A stretch of DNA of 64,000 bases, from positions 945,001 to 1,009,000 of the forward strand of contig JAANYP010003725.1 of the NCBI GenBank assembly GCA_020465985.1, in the 5' to 3' direction. The notes under the pieces were generated by a model. The model was not told the origin of the DNA, did no database searches, and worked only from the letters and a program-made list of their open reading frames with translations. The position numbers and the translations under genes were made by a program. Positions 15,148-28,048 of the stretch are shown here, in pieces. This stretch comes from Centrapalus pauciflorus. Lineage: Eukaryota > Streptophyta > Magnoliopsida > Asterales > Asteraceae. Position 1 is the stretch's first letter; every line of letters starts with the position of its first letter.

Positions 15148-15477
15148 TAGGGGAGGGTTCAAGAGAGAACCACAATGCATCGAATAACTTTGGAGAACCA
15201 CAATGCATCGAGAAAAAAAATACATGGTGTATCATACGAGAGAATTATGCATTACACGTGGGATTATGCATCAAATGGGGGGATTGTATATCACACAAAG
15301 AAATTATGCATCACATGTGGGTTTTGCATAACACGAAGAAATTTTGTGCATAACGATCCTCTCATGTGCTCCCATATGAGTATATGAATACAATAAAATC
15401 ACATGATGGATTGTGTATCAATGCATTATGGTTCTCTAATATTCCGTAATACACATTTGGTTCTCTCTTGAACCCCT
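15148..15477. mobile_element. Small TA-bounded MITE, GGTTC-type ends
   Basis: The left end GGGGAGGGTTCAAGAGAGAAC follows TATATATA. The right end is its inverted complement (GTTCTCTCTTGAACCCC) followed by TATAAATA. The interior is about 290 bp with irregular repeats of TATGCATCACATGTGGG-like units. Its size and structure make it the simplest member of the TA-bounded group in this window. Confidence 0.7.
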
Positions 15478-15662
15478 ATAAATAAAGAGAGAGACCGACA
15501 AACAACCGTATCAAAAACAAATTTCACGAGGGTTTCGACCCGTTTGTAGGTACTTACCATGACTAAACATCTAACAATAACGACGATGTGATACCCGAAA
15601 CTCAAGAACAGTCACCGAACAATGACAAACTGATACTCGTACCCATGACAATGGTGTCAAGC

Positions 15663-15865
15663 TGTGAAAAGCGGAAATATTGAGAAGATCAAGTATGATC
15701 TAATTTCGATAGATTGAAAACAGATACATTTATTTATAGCCTTCTAACTAACTGTATCTAACTAATTTCTAACCAACTAACTGAAACCTATAACTAACTA
15801 ACTAAATAGCTTATGGTTATTTTTAACTTACAACACTTCAATCTGGAACACTTATATATTTCACT
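15663..15865 (-). repeat. copia 3' LTR
   Basis: Downstream LTR in the transcription direction. It lacks an 18-bp stretch present in the other copy next to its TATTTATA element. Its inner end has one substitution in the terminal TG. Confidence 0.9.
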
Positions 15866-15956
15866 TCCCCCCCTCAAGTTGGAGCTTCTGTCAAGCCCAA
15901 CTTGTTTATTAGAAAAGAGTGCTGAACAGCTCCCAAAGCCTTAGTCATGACATCAG

Positions 15957-18830
15957 CTAGTTGAAGATTGCTAGGAATATAAGCTGTTTGTAAGAAACCA
16001 TCTTGAATTTATCACGTGTGAAGTGACAGTCGATATCGAGATGTTTTGTGCGATCATGATAGCAAGGATTTGCAGCAATTTGTTGGGCTGCTTTGTTGTG
16101 ACAGAACAGGGTTATAGGAACTTGAACAGGATTATGCAGATCTTGAAGTAAGTATGTAAGCCAAATGAGCTCACATGTTGTAGCTGCCATACTGCGATAT
16201 TCTGCTTCTGTGGATGACCTTGAAACAGTCACTTGTTTCTTTGTTTTCCAATATACAAGAGAATGTCCCAAGAAAATGCAATAACCAGTAAGAGACCTTC
16301 GTGTCATCAAGCAAGCTGCCCAATCTGCGTCTGAGAAACCAGTTACCTTTAGCTTTAGCTGATGTTGCACCGGGTAGAATAGACCCTTCGATACAATTCC
16401 TTTCAAGTATCTTAAAAGATGCAAGGCTGCTTGCATGTGTGGTTCTTTAGGAGCAGAAACAAATTGACTGAGATGTTGTACTGCATAAGAAATATCCGGT
16501 CTAGTCATGGTAAGATAAAGGAGTCTACCTACCAGCCTCCTGTAAGATTCAGGGTCTGTAATATCAGATCCTTTGTTGAGAGAAAGTTTGAGATGTTGAG
16601 GCAATGGGAAAGGAGAAGGTTTAGTTGTTGTCAACCCATCAGATAACAGATCAAGTATATACTTTCGTTGATTTAAGTATGTACCAGCATCTGTCCTGCA
16701 TAGTTCAATCCCTAAAAAGTATTTTGCTAGACCCAAATCCTTAATAGTGAACTTGTTATCCAAAGCAACCTTTGTAGCACATAATTACCGGTCAAAAGAA
16801 CATCATCAACATACACTAAAGCTGCTGTAAAATTCTGATTAGTGCATTTGACAAATAAAGAATAGTCATGTTTTGATTGTTTAAAGCCTAAAAGAACAAG
16901 GAATTTAGATAACTCTTGATTCCATTGCCTTGAGGCTTGTTTTAAACCATATAATGACCTTCTTAATTTGCAAACTTGTCCAGGCTGAGGTTTGTGATAA
17001 CCCTCATGAGGTTTCATGTATATGTCCTCTTCAATGTAACAATGCAAAAATGCATTATTTACATCTAATTGATGAAGAGGCCAGGCCTTTGCAGAAGCAA
17101 TGGCAATCAAAGTTCTCACAGTGGCTGCTTTTGCTACTGGAGAGAATGTATGCTTGTAATCTACACCCTCTCTTTGATCAAAACCTCGAAAAACCAACCT
17201 ATCTTTCAGCCTTTCAACAGTCCCATCCGGATTGTATTTGGTTTTGTAGACCCACTTTGAAGATACTGCATTATGTCCCTTTGGCAAAACTGTAAGTTCC
17301 CATGTATCATTGTTTTCTAAAGCTGCAAGTTCTGTGTTCATTGCCTTCACCCATTGAGAATGTTGAGATGCTTGTTTATAACTTGTAGGTTCTGCAGTAG
17401 TGAAAACATTTGCTAAAAATGAAATATAATCAGCTGGAATGTTTCTGAAATCAGAGTCCTTGAACAAAGGATATGTCGTAGTATTAGTTCTTGAAACTGC
17501 AGAAACTTTTTTTGTATTAGTAACAAAATCTTTCAACCAGGCATGAGGAATAGTAGACCGATTAGATCGTCTAACATTAGGAGTAGCATGGGAAATGTTT
17601 TGTGAAGGAGACATATTACCAACATCTTCAAGTGCAGTGGTATTATCATGAGACTGAGAAATGGGTTCACGAACAGAATGATCATCTTCAATTGCAGCAA
17701 TATTATCAACAGTTGGAAATAATGTTGATTTAGGTACAGATTGCTGACTTTGTGAAAAGGGAAAAATACGTTCCTTAAAAATGACATCTCTGCTTATGAA
17801 AATCTCTTTTCTTTGAAGATCATAAACTTCGTAACCTTTCTGACGTGTTGGATATCCCAGAAACATGCATCTGATTCCTCGTGGGGCAAACTTGTCTTTG
17901 TGGGGTTTTGTAACGACAGCATAACATAAGCACCCAAAGATTCTCAAATTATCATAGTTGGGTGGTTTCCCATGAAGAACTTCAAAAGGTGACTTCCATG
18001 ACAGAATTTCCATGGGCATTTTGTTTATCAAGTATGTAGTTGTTAAGATGCAATCACCCCAAAAATAATCAGGAAGATTTGCATGTATCTTCATAGACGT
18101 TGCTGTGTCCAAAAGATGCATGTGCTTTCTCTCAACAATGCCATTTTGCTAAGGTGTATAGACCATAGATAGATTTGTGATGAATAATTCCCTTAAGTTG
18201 CAAAATGGATTGTACTTCTTTATTCACCAGCTCAGTGCCATTATCAGACCTTATGAATTTTGGTTTGCATTGAAAATGAGTGTCCACATAGGAAAGAAAA
18301 TTAGTCAGAATGGATGCAATCTGATCTTTTGTATGTATCAAATAGGTCCACGTGGTTCTAGTGTTGTCATCAACGATTTTTAGAAAATAATAAGCTCCGT
18401 TAAGTGCAGCAACTTTGTAAGGACCCCAAAGATCAATGTGCAACAATTCAAAAGGAGCAGAAGACAAGTTAATACTTCGACGAAAGGATAAGCGATGTTG
18501 TTTAGCTGTCATGCAAGTCTCACAAAACAATTCTTTATTATTCAAAGTTCTACATGTATCGATATGCAGCAACTTTGACATAAAAGAGTGACCAAGTCTA
18601 GCATGAAAATCATTAATATTCAATACATGATTGACAACAGAAGGACTATTGACAGCATTATCTGTGAATTGAATCTCTTTTTGTGGCAGAGACTTGCATG
18701 TGTAAAGGTTCCCATATCCTTTACCAACTGCTACAATTTGCTTAGTTGAAGGATCCTGAAATGAAAAGGAATTGGGGAGAAAAGTGCCAATTAACTTCTG
18801 ATTATTCAGTAATTTGCCCCAACTGAAAGA
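15957..18830 (-). pseudogene. copia pol (integrase, RT, RNase H), frameshifted
   Basis: Three main open segments lie head to tail. Segment 18623-18132 carries the GAG-pre-integrase zinc motif region (RLGH...FCETCMTAKQ) and the start of the integrase core (DLWGPYKV). Segment 18121-16727 carries the rest of integrase (PDYFWGDCILTTTYLINKMP), the linker, and RT with the catalytic YVDDVLLTG. Segment 16763-15957 carries LAKYFLGIEL and RNase H (SDADWAACLMTRRS, SSTEAEYRSMA). Breaks occur near 18130, 16745 and 16005. The last one is a one-base loss after DKFK, because the expected LADVMTKAL continues in another frame. The enzyme cannot be made as one polyprotein from this copy. Confidence 0.9.
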
Positions 18831-19238
18831 AGATTAATCTTAAAGTCTGGATTAATTTGGATATTGCCAACTGTGTTCACCATTTTACTTGTGCCATTTT
18901 ACTTTTTACTTGTGCCATCAGGAAGATTAATCTGTATGGGCTTCCTTGAAAGCTTTACTGATTGAAACATGTTCAAATATGGTGACATGTGATCTGATGC
19001 TCCAGTGTCTACGATCCGGTCTTAATATCAATATCAGCATGACATGATAAAGCATAGAATAGGTTATGAAAGGTTGTACTAGTATGTGACTTTGATGAAC
19101 CTGCAGCATTATTGACTTTGATCCATCAGATGCAGCATCCTTTCCTTTGAACATCTTCATCATCTCTTGTCACACAGCAGCAACAAGTCTTTTATCAATG
19201 TCTGACTTTTGCTCATTATTGACCTTATTCTCATATTC

Positions 19239-20170
19239 CTAATCAAATGGAGTAGCAGTGTTCATTACTTCAAATTCGGAGAATATTTGTTCAGCAACCC
19301 TTGGATTTTTCTTTGATTTCTTACCTTTGTACCAATCTGGATAGCCAATCCTTTCGAAGCATTGATCATAGTTGTGACCATCTTGTTGACAGTGTGAACA
19401 ACGTTTATTGTTCTTGAAATCCCTTTTTGAATTTTGATTAGGCTTATTATTCGACAAGTTGGCAAAAAATGCAGTGGGATCAGGTACAACATTTGTACCT
19501 CCTGTTTTTGTTTTTCGACTTGTTGAACTATGTAATAAGCCTTGTTAACATTTGGTAAGGGATCCATGGATAAAATTTGATTTCTCACTGCTTCAAAATC
19601 ATCATTTAGTTTCATCAAAAACTGCATCAATTTTGATCGGCTATTTATTTCTAAAAACTTTTCTGTGATTCCACAAGTACATTGTTGCATCATTCCACAG
19701 GAACATGTAGGAATTCCATTTAAATTGTGCAACTCATCCCAATAACGTTTCATCTTATTAAAGTATGCAGCAACAGACAGATTACCTTGTGCTATTTTGC
19801 TAAGTTCTCGTTCAACTTGATATACGAGAGGTCCGTTGCTCTGACCGTATCTCTCTGTTATTTCCTTCCAAAGCTCCCAAGAAGATTGTGCATAGATAAA
19901 TGCATCAGAAAGTTCAGCGATCATTGAATTCAAAATCCAAGAAGTGACCATATAGTCACATCTCGTCCATCTCTGAAAATCTGCATTGTTTGGGGCTGGT
20001 TTCGCTAGTGATCCGTCAATGAATCCAAGCTTCAGCTTCGCTCCTAATGCCATTTTAATTGTTCGACTCCATCCAAGGAAATTTCCTCCATTAAAAGGCG
20101 TGTTGGTAAGCATCATACCAGGATGATCAGAATTTGCAAGATGTAAAGGATCGTTGGCAACGTTTGACAT
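19239..20170 (-). pseudogene. copia gag (UBN2-type capsid) and zinc knuckle, frameshifted
   Basis: The open frame from 20170 begins MSNVANDPLHLANSDHPGMM and continues through a typical copia gag: NFLGWSRTIKMALGAK, WTRCDYMVTSWILNSM, SSWELWKEITERYGQSN. It loses frame near 19460. The CCHC knuckle (CSHCQQDGHNYDQC) then appears in a neighbouring frame at 19457-19239. Gag coats the RNA genome inside the virus-like particle. The protease region between here and integrase (about 18840-19200) is badly degraded and no DTG-type active site could be read. Confidence 0.85.
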
Positions 20171-20270
20171 ATTTGATTCTGGATTTATTGTTTCTCAACT
20201 TGGATTGACCATTATTGATCAGGAATGTGAAGAAAAAGGAATCAAAAGATATGCGTGCTCTCTGATACCA

Positions 20271-20491
20271 TGTGAAAAGCGAAAATATTGAGAAGATCAA
20301 GTATGATCTAATTTCGATAGATTGAAAACTGATACATTTACAAACAAAAGAACAGCTATTTATAGCCTTCTAACTAACTGTATCTAACTAATTTCTAACC
20401 AACTAACTGAAACCTTTAACTAACTAACTAAATAGTTTATGGTTATTTTTAACTTACAGCACTTCAATCTGGAACACTTATATATTTCACA
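20271..20491 (-). repeat. copia 5' LTR with TATA element
   Basis: Upstream LTR in the transcription direction. A TATAAATA box is present on the minus strand at 20357-20364, so transcription would start in this LTR and read leftwards. The primer-binding site TGGTATCAGAG abuts it at 20270. Confidence 0.9.
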
Positions 20492-20720
20492 CAAGCGAAG
20501 GCCCAAGTCAACAAAAGAAAAGGTCCGATGAAAGCTCAATCATGGACCGCACTAGAAGAAATAATGTTGGTAAAATCATGGGTAGATTTTTTTTATGCCC
20601 GAATTACTGAAAATCATCAAAGCTATATACAACTTTGAAACCGAGTGCTTGAGAATTTCAACAAACGAGTAGGTGGATCGACTTGCACCATCCACCAATT
20701 GAATTAAAAATAGAAGTCAT

Positions 20721-21773
20721 ACTACAACAAAAAAAGAAATTGCGAGTAGATTGATATTTCGGCAACACGACCATTTCGAATGCGTGACTTTAGAAGCCGT
20801 AATTTTAGTTATTTGTGTAATAATATGTAATTTTATGTAATTAAATACCATAATTTTATTTTTGAAATTAATTACATGTAGTTCTTTTCTAAATAAAAAA
20901 CTAGAAAAAAATATAAAGATGTATATTTTCACCTTTACGAAAGATAAAACAATGGAGGGTATGAACAAAGAAAAGTTGACATGACACTGATGTGGCAAAA
21001 AAAAATGGATATTTAAGAAGGCTCACCATTCCCTCACCCTAAGCTTACACTACAAAAATCTATCTCTGCCTATTCTAATAAAAAGAGTATATATACTATC
21101 ATATATCGGCTTTTCATTTAGTTTGTCACATGTCAATAGCTTCTTTTGTCACATGTCATTCACTGATATCTATTATCATCTAATCTAATCTAACTAATCT
21201 TATAAATAATTAACTAAAATCTAATAAACTGTAATATTTTAAAATTATTTATACATCTTAATTTAGATTTACTTTTTATAAACCAACCAATGTGATACAT
21301 CGGTATTTAACCTAGTATATTTTATAAATTAAATAAACATCATAATTTAAATAATTAATAATTCATATAAATTGTAGTGAATAAATTACATTATAAAATT
21401 AAATAAACATCATAATTTATATTATGACATTAAATAAGGTCGGGGTCGGGGGATTAGAGTGTTCCCCATCCCAAAGCCGCCAACTAAAAGGTATTATCAT
21501 CAAGTGCAAGGACCAGATTAATCATTCGTTTGTATAAAACTAGGAACTTCATTTAAAAAATGTTTCAGTAACTTGATCGAACAATAAGCAAAAAGTTTGG
21601 TTTTTCTTTGAAATTTTCCAGACGATAATGATATATTTGACGCTAAGCATGCTAATCTGTCTACAAAATTTATAAAAACTCAATAATATTATTAGATCGA
21701 TTTGAACAACTGATAAAATACATGAGAATAAAAACAAAACAAGACAATACCGAGTCTGGATGAGTATACATAT
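20721..21773. other. Intergenic; possible Helitron 5' end near 21065
   Basis: AT-rich sequence downstream of the RimP-like gene. At about 21065-21160 it reads TCTGCCTATTCTAATAAAAA followed by two CACATGTCA motifs, like the 5' ends of the Helitrons further right. No matching 3' hairpin was found before the gene. Nothing else is supported. Confidence 0.4.
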
Positions 21774-24700
21774 TTAAAAATCTGCATAGATCCTAACCAA
21801 AATCAAAGAATCAAAAGGAGTGTCGACGCGCCACTCCTTTTGCTTTTTGCTAAGGGGTCTTCCTTTCCCTGCCTTCTCTCGATTAACCCTAACGTCTGCT
21901 AAACCCCAAGTACAACTCTTTGTTTCCAAGTTGAAAGATTCGAGCCTCAAAATGCCATCACGCTCAGAGGATGATGTTGCATCGTCAACCTCTGCCATGT
22001 ATTTTACATACATGGGGCGATCTTTGAACCTATCCAAATCTTGCGGAATTCTAACGACCCTCTCAAGTCCTGGTGACGATACCTATCAAACGAATAGATA
22101 AAAAAAATTCTATTGCTTTTATCAATTTCTTGATATCTAGTTTGTTGTTCACTAGATATGCACAAACATACCCTAAAATAGAAAGATTAATTGCATCATA
22201 ATGTAACTTACTTTCAGTTGATTTCTACAATGAGATCCTACTTTCAAAATCAATATTTAATTAATGTGTGTTTAGTTTCAGAAAATTTCTAAAATTCTTC
22301 ATTTCACTTTTTAAAATACTACTATTTCATAACCTACCCTATATATCTTGTCTACACTCTTTTTTTCTCTCTTACTTTTTAATTACCTACCCTATATCTA
22401 TATAATTTTTTTAATTTTCTATCACCTATCTCACTTTTTATAGAAACCCTTGTTTTTTCTTGAAAACTGACATAAAAATGACTAATTTTCGTTAACTAAA
22501 CACTACATAAGGGTCTGTGTTCCTAGTTTAAAATCAAAAAAAGGTCCATAACATATTACTAATTTAGGTAACCGGACACCTTATCTAATTATAAACTTAA
22601 TTTTTACAACGTTTGATTTTGAATGCACGAGCCCTGATATAGAAATTGGCGGGAAGTATGAAAAAAAGTAGTTACCTTAATGCATCCTCGGGAAAAAATT
22701 ATTATATTTGTGCATCCCCTCGTATAAAACCATTGATGTGCGTTATTTAAAAATCATGGATCCGCTACTGCTTCATGTAAAGTAAAGTAAACGAACCCAG
22801 AACTCATATACGTGTTTTTCTTTAAAACAAACTCTTTTGGTTGTCATAAGAATGTCATGAAACGAGAAAAAGAATAACAGCAAGGGGATACCTCAAGGGA
22901 TATATCAACAGGAATAGATCCAACGGCCTCAGCCTCATTTAGCCGCTCTCTATATGCTGTCGAGAAAGCTTCGATATCCTCCATGGTGGGAGAACCAGAC
23001 CTGCAAAACATATTCTATTTATGAATATGCACAAAAGACTCCTCGATAAATGGAGAAATTCTTTAGGTTTATAGACCAAAACTGAGCATACGCCATACCT
23101 CTGAGACATTTTTTTATGAAAAGAAAGAAGATAATGAATGATGTTGCTAATGTTAAAAAAACTGAACGCTTACTTGTTTGAAAGCCTCTCAATGCGCACT
23201 CGAATGGCAGAATTTTGCAACGTCTTGAAAGCATAAATTCCCAATTCTCCATCAAAAGACAGAGAAACTTCTTCCGCAATTGCTAATGCTTCTTTATCCC
23301 ATGTAGTCCCAGCAAGAGAAATTCCACCTCCTCCACCTCCATCCCCAGCCTTCATATAATTATTTTGAGAAAAGTTAAGCTTAGCACTCGATATACAATA
23401 TAATTTGCATAAAATTTGTAGATCTTTACAAGAAATTTAGTAAAATTCAGCCAACTTACTCTAGGTTCCACATCTTCAAGCAAGTAATCGTCTTCAATAT
23501 CACCATCCTCATCAAATACCTCTACCGTACAAATCAACAAGAGAAATATTTAAATTGTTATTATTTGTTTTAAAGAAAAGAAACAAAAAAATTTTGCTCA
23601 TATATGCTAATTTACTTTCTTTCTTTCAAATTGCTTATATATGTAGCAGATCCATATGAGACAAGAACTACAAGTAATAAAAGAGCCATGGAGGAGTTAG
23701 CAGTCTTGGTTTTAAAAGGCGCGAGGTCCGCGAGGAGCACCGTTGCGAAGAGGGTCTTGGAGCCCAAGGCTCAAGCACGAGGTGAGATGCTCGCATCACG
23801 TACGCGAGGCTCACTTGTTTTGGTATCATATTTTATATAAAATAGCACATTTATACAACTTTAACAACTGAAAATCTAAAATACAAAAATAGAGAGGGAT
23901 ATATATGATACTAAAATTTTAAGTTGGGTATATATGATATTATGAAGGTTAGGAGGGGTATATATGAAATTCTCCCTAATGTAAACACGGTCTTTATTAC
24001 AAAATCTGAATTACTCAAAAATTTAATCATTGAGCCGCTTATATTGTTTTTTAGGACCAGATTTACTGAAATGACAATGAGGCGCTCGCAACAAACGTGA
24101 GTTGCACATGGCCTAGCGCCTCACCAAGCCCGAGGTGCGGTTTTTACAAAACAACTAGCAAGGTGCACCGTTGCGAAGAGGGTCTTGGAGCCCAAGGCTC
24201 AAGCACGAGGTGAGATGCTCGCATCACGTACGCGAGGCTCACTTGTTTTGGTATCATATTTTATATAAAATAGCACATTTATACAACTTTAACAACTGAA
24301 AATCTAAAATACAAAAATAGAGAGGGATATATATGATACTAAAATTTTAAGTTGGGTATATATGATATTATGAAGGTTAGGAGGGGTATATATGAAATTC
24401 TCCCTAATGTAAACACGGTCTTTATTACAAAATCTGAATTACTCAAAAATTTAATCATTGAGCCGCTTATATTCTTTTTTAGGACCAGATTTACTGAAAT
24501 GACAATGAGGCGCTCGCAACAAACGTGAGTTGCACATGGCCTAGCGCCTCACCAAGCCCGAGGTGCGGTTTTTACAAAACAACTAGCAAGGTGCACCGTT
24601 GCGAAGAGGGTCTTGGAGCCCAAGGCTCAAGCACGAGGTGAGATGCTCGCATCACGTACGCGAGGCTCACTTGTTTTGGTATCATATTTTATATAAAATA

Positions 24701-26227
24701 GCACATTTATACAACTTTAACAACTGAAAATCTAAAATACAAAAATAGAGAGGGATATATATGATACTAAAATTTTAAGTTGGGTATATATGATATTATG
24801 AAGGTTAGGAGGGGTATATATGAAATTCTCCCTAATGTAAACACGGTCTTTATTACAAAATCTGAATTACTCAAAAATTTAATCATTGAGCCGCTTATAT
24901 TCTTTTTTAGGACCAGATTTACTGAAATGACAATGAGGCGCTCGCAACAAACGTGAGTTGCACATGGCCTAGCGCCTCACCAAGCCCGAGGTGCGGTTTT
25001 TACAAAACAACTAGCAAGGTGCGATCCCCCCCCCCCCCCCTTTTAACTTTTGTAGTTAGTGTAGGTGTTTAATAAGTTTAGTATAACATCGCAAGTTTTA
25101 AAAATCTAAAACTTCGGTATTCAACTAGGTGCATAGTTTAGGCTCAAACTTCTAGCAACCATCCTTTCATCTATATCGCATTCACAGATAATACTAATAC
25201 ACCGCTCTTTAAAATCGGAAGATAGAAACAGCAAGCAGTGATAGATAAGAATGCTAAAAGGGCTTTCTTCTACAAACTTTCTAGACTTTGATCACTTCTG
25301 TTAATAGCAATACAACCTTACAAATAATAACTTGAAATACATAATGAATTTTCAAATGATTTACATTCTTTCTTCCACATACAATTATGAGCAAGTGTAT
25401 ACCACCTCATATGTTTTTCGTTCGTATAGCCGTATAGGAATTGTGGTGAGTTTGATGCCAACATCCATGGAAACTATCAATCTGCCTTAGAATTAATCAA
25501 ATCTATAAGCTACTAAAAACAATTGCAAAATTGCTTCAAAGTTCCAATAAGCTAATCAAATCTATTCAAAAAAGATAAATATTTGACTTTTCTATGTCAA
25601 ACCCAAGCATTTCAAAATCCATTCTAATTAAGAATATTTGAATATCAACTTTATTTCTAATTGGAGCTTTATTGGAAATTAAGCGCCTTCTCCCAGAATC
25701 ACACAGAATATGTGACTGAGAGATGAACCCTGATTACCCACAATCCTTCAAACGAAAAAGAAAAAAAAAAAACACAATTAAGCAAATGCAAATATAAATT
25801 TACAAACGGAATACCAATTACAGAACTTTAAGTTCAGATATCGCAAATTCAACAAAGCGAATTTAGTCTCCATTCAAAATTCGAAAATCCATTCCTACAG
25901 AATTTGGGATTTTTTTTTATGCAATAGCAAATTGGTAAAGAGAATAGTACCGAAATCATCATCAAAATCTTCAAATTCGTCATCCTCTGAAACTTGTTGA
26001 ATAATGGAAGGAGTGAGAAGAGATTCAGAAGAGGGGTTTTTCTTTTTAGCAGTTACAATACACGAAGTGGTTGTGTATTTGAAATGGTTTATCAGGATTG
26101 ATGAATTATAAAAAGGGATTTTGGAGAAGTTGATGAATCCGTGGTAGTAAAAGGGATTTGCTTGTGATGATGAATAAGAACGAGAAGCAAGTAATCTGGC
26201 GCTGTGATGGTTAGAGATTAAACCCAT
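21774..26227 (-). CDS. Probable plastid RimP-like (UPF0090) ribosome maturation factor, 5 exons
   Basis: Exons (minus strand): 26227-25951, 23521-23460, 23349-23174, 23000-22892, 22082-21774. All junctions are GT-AG and the joined frame is open for 310 codons. The first 70 or so residues are rich in Ser, His and Tyr and poor in acids, like a plastid transit peptide. An acidic stretch (EDDEFEDFDDDF) and a Gly run (GDGGGGGG) follow. The conserved part, from about residue 120, shows the RimP signature: DGELGIYAFKT, SGSPTMEDIEAFS, IPVDISLEVSSPGLERVV, DLDRFKDRPMYVKY. In bacteria RimP binds the free 30S subunit and helps its maturation, and plant homologues are predicted plastid proteins. The 2.4 kb intron 1 (25950-23522) contains a triplicated 428-bp repeat. 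The family call rests on motif recall. Plastid targeting is inferred. The start is the first ATG upstream of the transit-like region. Confidence 0.82.
23737..25020. repeat. Three tandem 428-bp units in intron 1 of the RimP-like gene
   Basis: Units start at 23737, 24165 and 24593 with GCACCGTTGCGAAGAGGGTC and are almost identical; I saw one substitution (TTGTTTTTTA versus TTCTTTTTTA) between units 1 and 2. Each unit is composite: a GC-rich part with GAGGCGCTCGC/GCGAGGCTCAC-type motifs at both ends, and in the middle about 90 bp matching a terminal piece of the fold-back element at 845-2012. A run of 15 C (25026-25040) ends the array. Confidence 0.95.
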
Positions 26228-26981
26228 CTTTTAGCGATATTTTGAACTTGCACACCAATGATTCAAGGATTTTTTTGTTCCTGGGATTACAGGGTATTCC
26301 GGCTTGGGTTCGATCTTTGGTTTTTGATAGAAACCAAATTCAAACCATAATTTAAAAAAAAAAAATTGATTTTTAAAAAGGATTATCACCTTGATTAATA
26401 AACTATTTACATTTTTCTTTTTATCATAACGATTTTTTTTATTTTTACCATTAAATGGATCTATTGATGTTAACCTATTATTTAATGCATTTTATGGTTT
26501 ATAACCATGAAAAAGAATATGTAGCATTAGTTACAGTCCCCACCTGAGCAAATGAGTAGTCTAGGAGTAAAAGTAAGATAGTTTGCCGTTCAAATTGAAA
26601 AATTAGTTATACTCACATTCTAGAGAGAGAAATGCTTTAGAGAGAGTAGAGAGATGAAGAAACAGTTTACCGTAAGATTTAGGGTTTACAGAGAACTGTG
26701 AACCCTTAGCCAACGTTGAAGCCTTCGAATCTGGATTGATTTCGTCTCCTTTGAATAGATTTGTGCACAATTCAAAGGTAAGATTTATGCTGTGTTCTCG
26801 AAACTTTTTTAACGGTGGAAAAGAATGGAAATAAAAGTAACCCAAAAGAAGTAAAATTAGTTTGTGTTCTTTTGGTTTTTTAGGAAGGAAAAGAAATGAA
26901 AAGGAAAGAAATTATAGTGTTTTTGTCTCTAAAACATTTCCTCCCAAAAATGGAGAGAAACCAAATGAAAGAAATTATCTA
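26228..26981. other. Upstream region of the RimP-like gene
   Basis: This holds the presumed promoter and leader of the minus-strand gene. No TATA box stands out. Telomere-like TTAGGGTTT occurs near 26680. A minus-strand open frame of 80 codons (26845-26603) has no recognisable domain and low support. Confidence 0.4.
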
Positions 26982-27451
26982 GAGTAAAGGACATTTTTGG
27001 TCCTTGTGGTTTGATGGTTCATCTGGATTCAGTCTCTTAACCATAATAAGGTCAAATTTCATCTCTATTTTGCTAATTTTGTGCCCTTTTAGTCACTCGT
27101 CCGTTAAACTTAACGACACAACCGTTAAATTTGTAAGAATGACATTTTTACCCTTTTCATTAAGACGCTTTTAGTCCCTATGGTTTTATTATTTACCCAT
27201 TTATAGTCCAACATTTATTTTATTTTATTTTATTTTATCTTTATAATTATATTATTTATAGATATACTTAATTTATTATAAACACACTTATTTTATTTAT
27301 AAATATACTTATATTTTAATATTTTATTTACATTTACTATTGTTCGTATTTTATTTAAAATTTAACTTTTATTTTAATTAAAATTATATATTTTCTTTAC
27401 TAATTTATCATCTTCTTTTTTAATTTTAATTTTTATAATATTATTGTTGAC

Positions 27452-27548
<97 letters not shown>

Positions 27549-27960
27549 CAGGTTCATCAGCGTACCTATGAGATTCCAGCGTACCCAGCGTACCATAATG
27601 TGAATGATCATTCACATATATTTTTTTTGAATAGAAATGTATAAGACAACATTATAAGACTTTTTTTCAAAAGGAACAACATAATAAATATTGTGAATGA
27701 TAAAAAAATATCATGTGAATAGTCATTCACACCATTCACATTGTGTGAAATGACCATTCACATTGATGACCATTCACATAAATATGCATTGAGCATTCAC
27801 ATAAGTTTTAAGGACACAGAATGTGTGAATGTATGTGAAATTCATATATCATGTGTATAACATTAATTTAAACATGGTTATGAGAAAAAAAATTTTAAAA
27901 AGTTTTTTAAGGTTGGTACCTTCGGGTGCACTTGATTTCGAGAGGTACTTTTTTGAACCT

Positions 27961-28048
<88 letters not shown>

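Larger units (their letters stand above)
15663..20491 (-). mobile_element. Ty1/copia LTR retrotransposon (decayed)
   Basis: Two LTRs of about 203 bp (15663-15865) and 221 bp (20271-20491) start and end TGTGAAA/TTTCACA. They are flanked by a perfect 5-bp duplication CAAGC (15658-15662, 20492-20496). A tRNA(Met)-type primer site TGGTATCAGAG lies next to the right LTR (20257-20270, minus strand), and a polypurine tract GAGGGGGGGAAG next to the left one (15866-15876). The minus-strand gene order gag, protease region, integrase, RT, RNase H is that of copia elements. The LTRs differ by one indel of about 18 bp and a few substitutions, so the insertion is not brand new. The frame is broken in several places. 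Confidence 0.95.
15521..20720 (+). pseudogene. Relic resembling a PIF/Harbinger-associated accessory ORF, split by copia element
   Basis: The sequence on either side of the copia insertion (up to 15662 and from 20497) reads as one degenerate coding stretch. The right part contains WTALEEIMLVKSWVD followed by RVLENFNKRVGG. That pattern resembles the Myb/trihelix-like WT.EE..L..W domain of proteins encoded next to PIF/Harbinger transposases, which are often misannotated as glutathione S-transferase T3-like. Frame changes and an in-frame stop show that it is dead. No start codon was assigned. The family assignment is by eye from a short motif. Confidence 0.45.
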
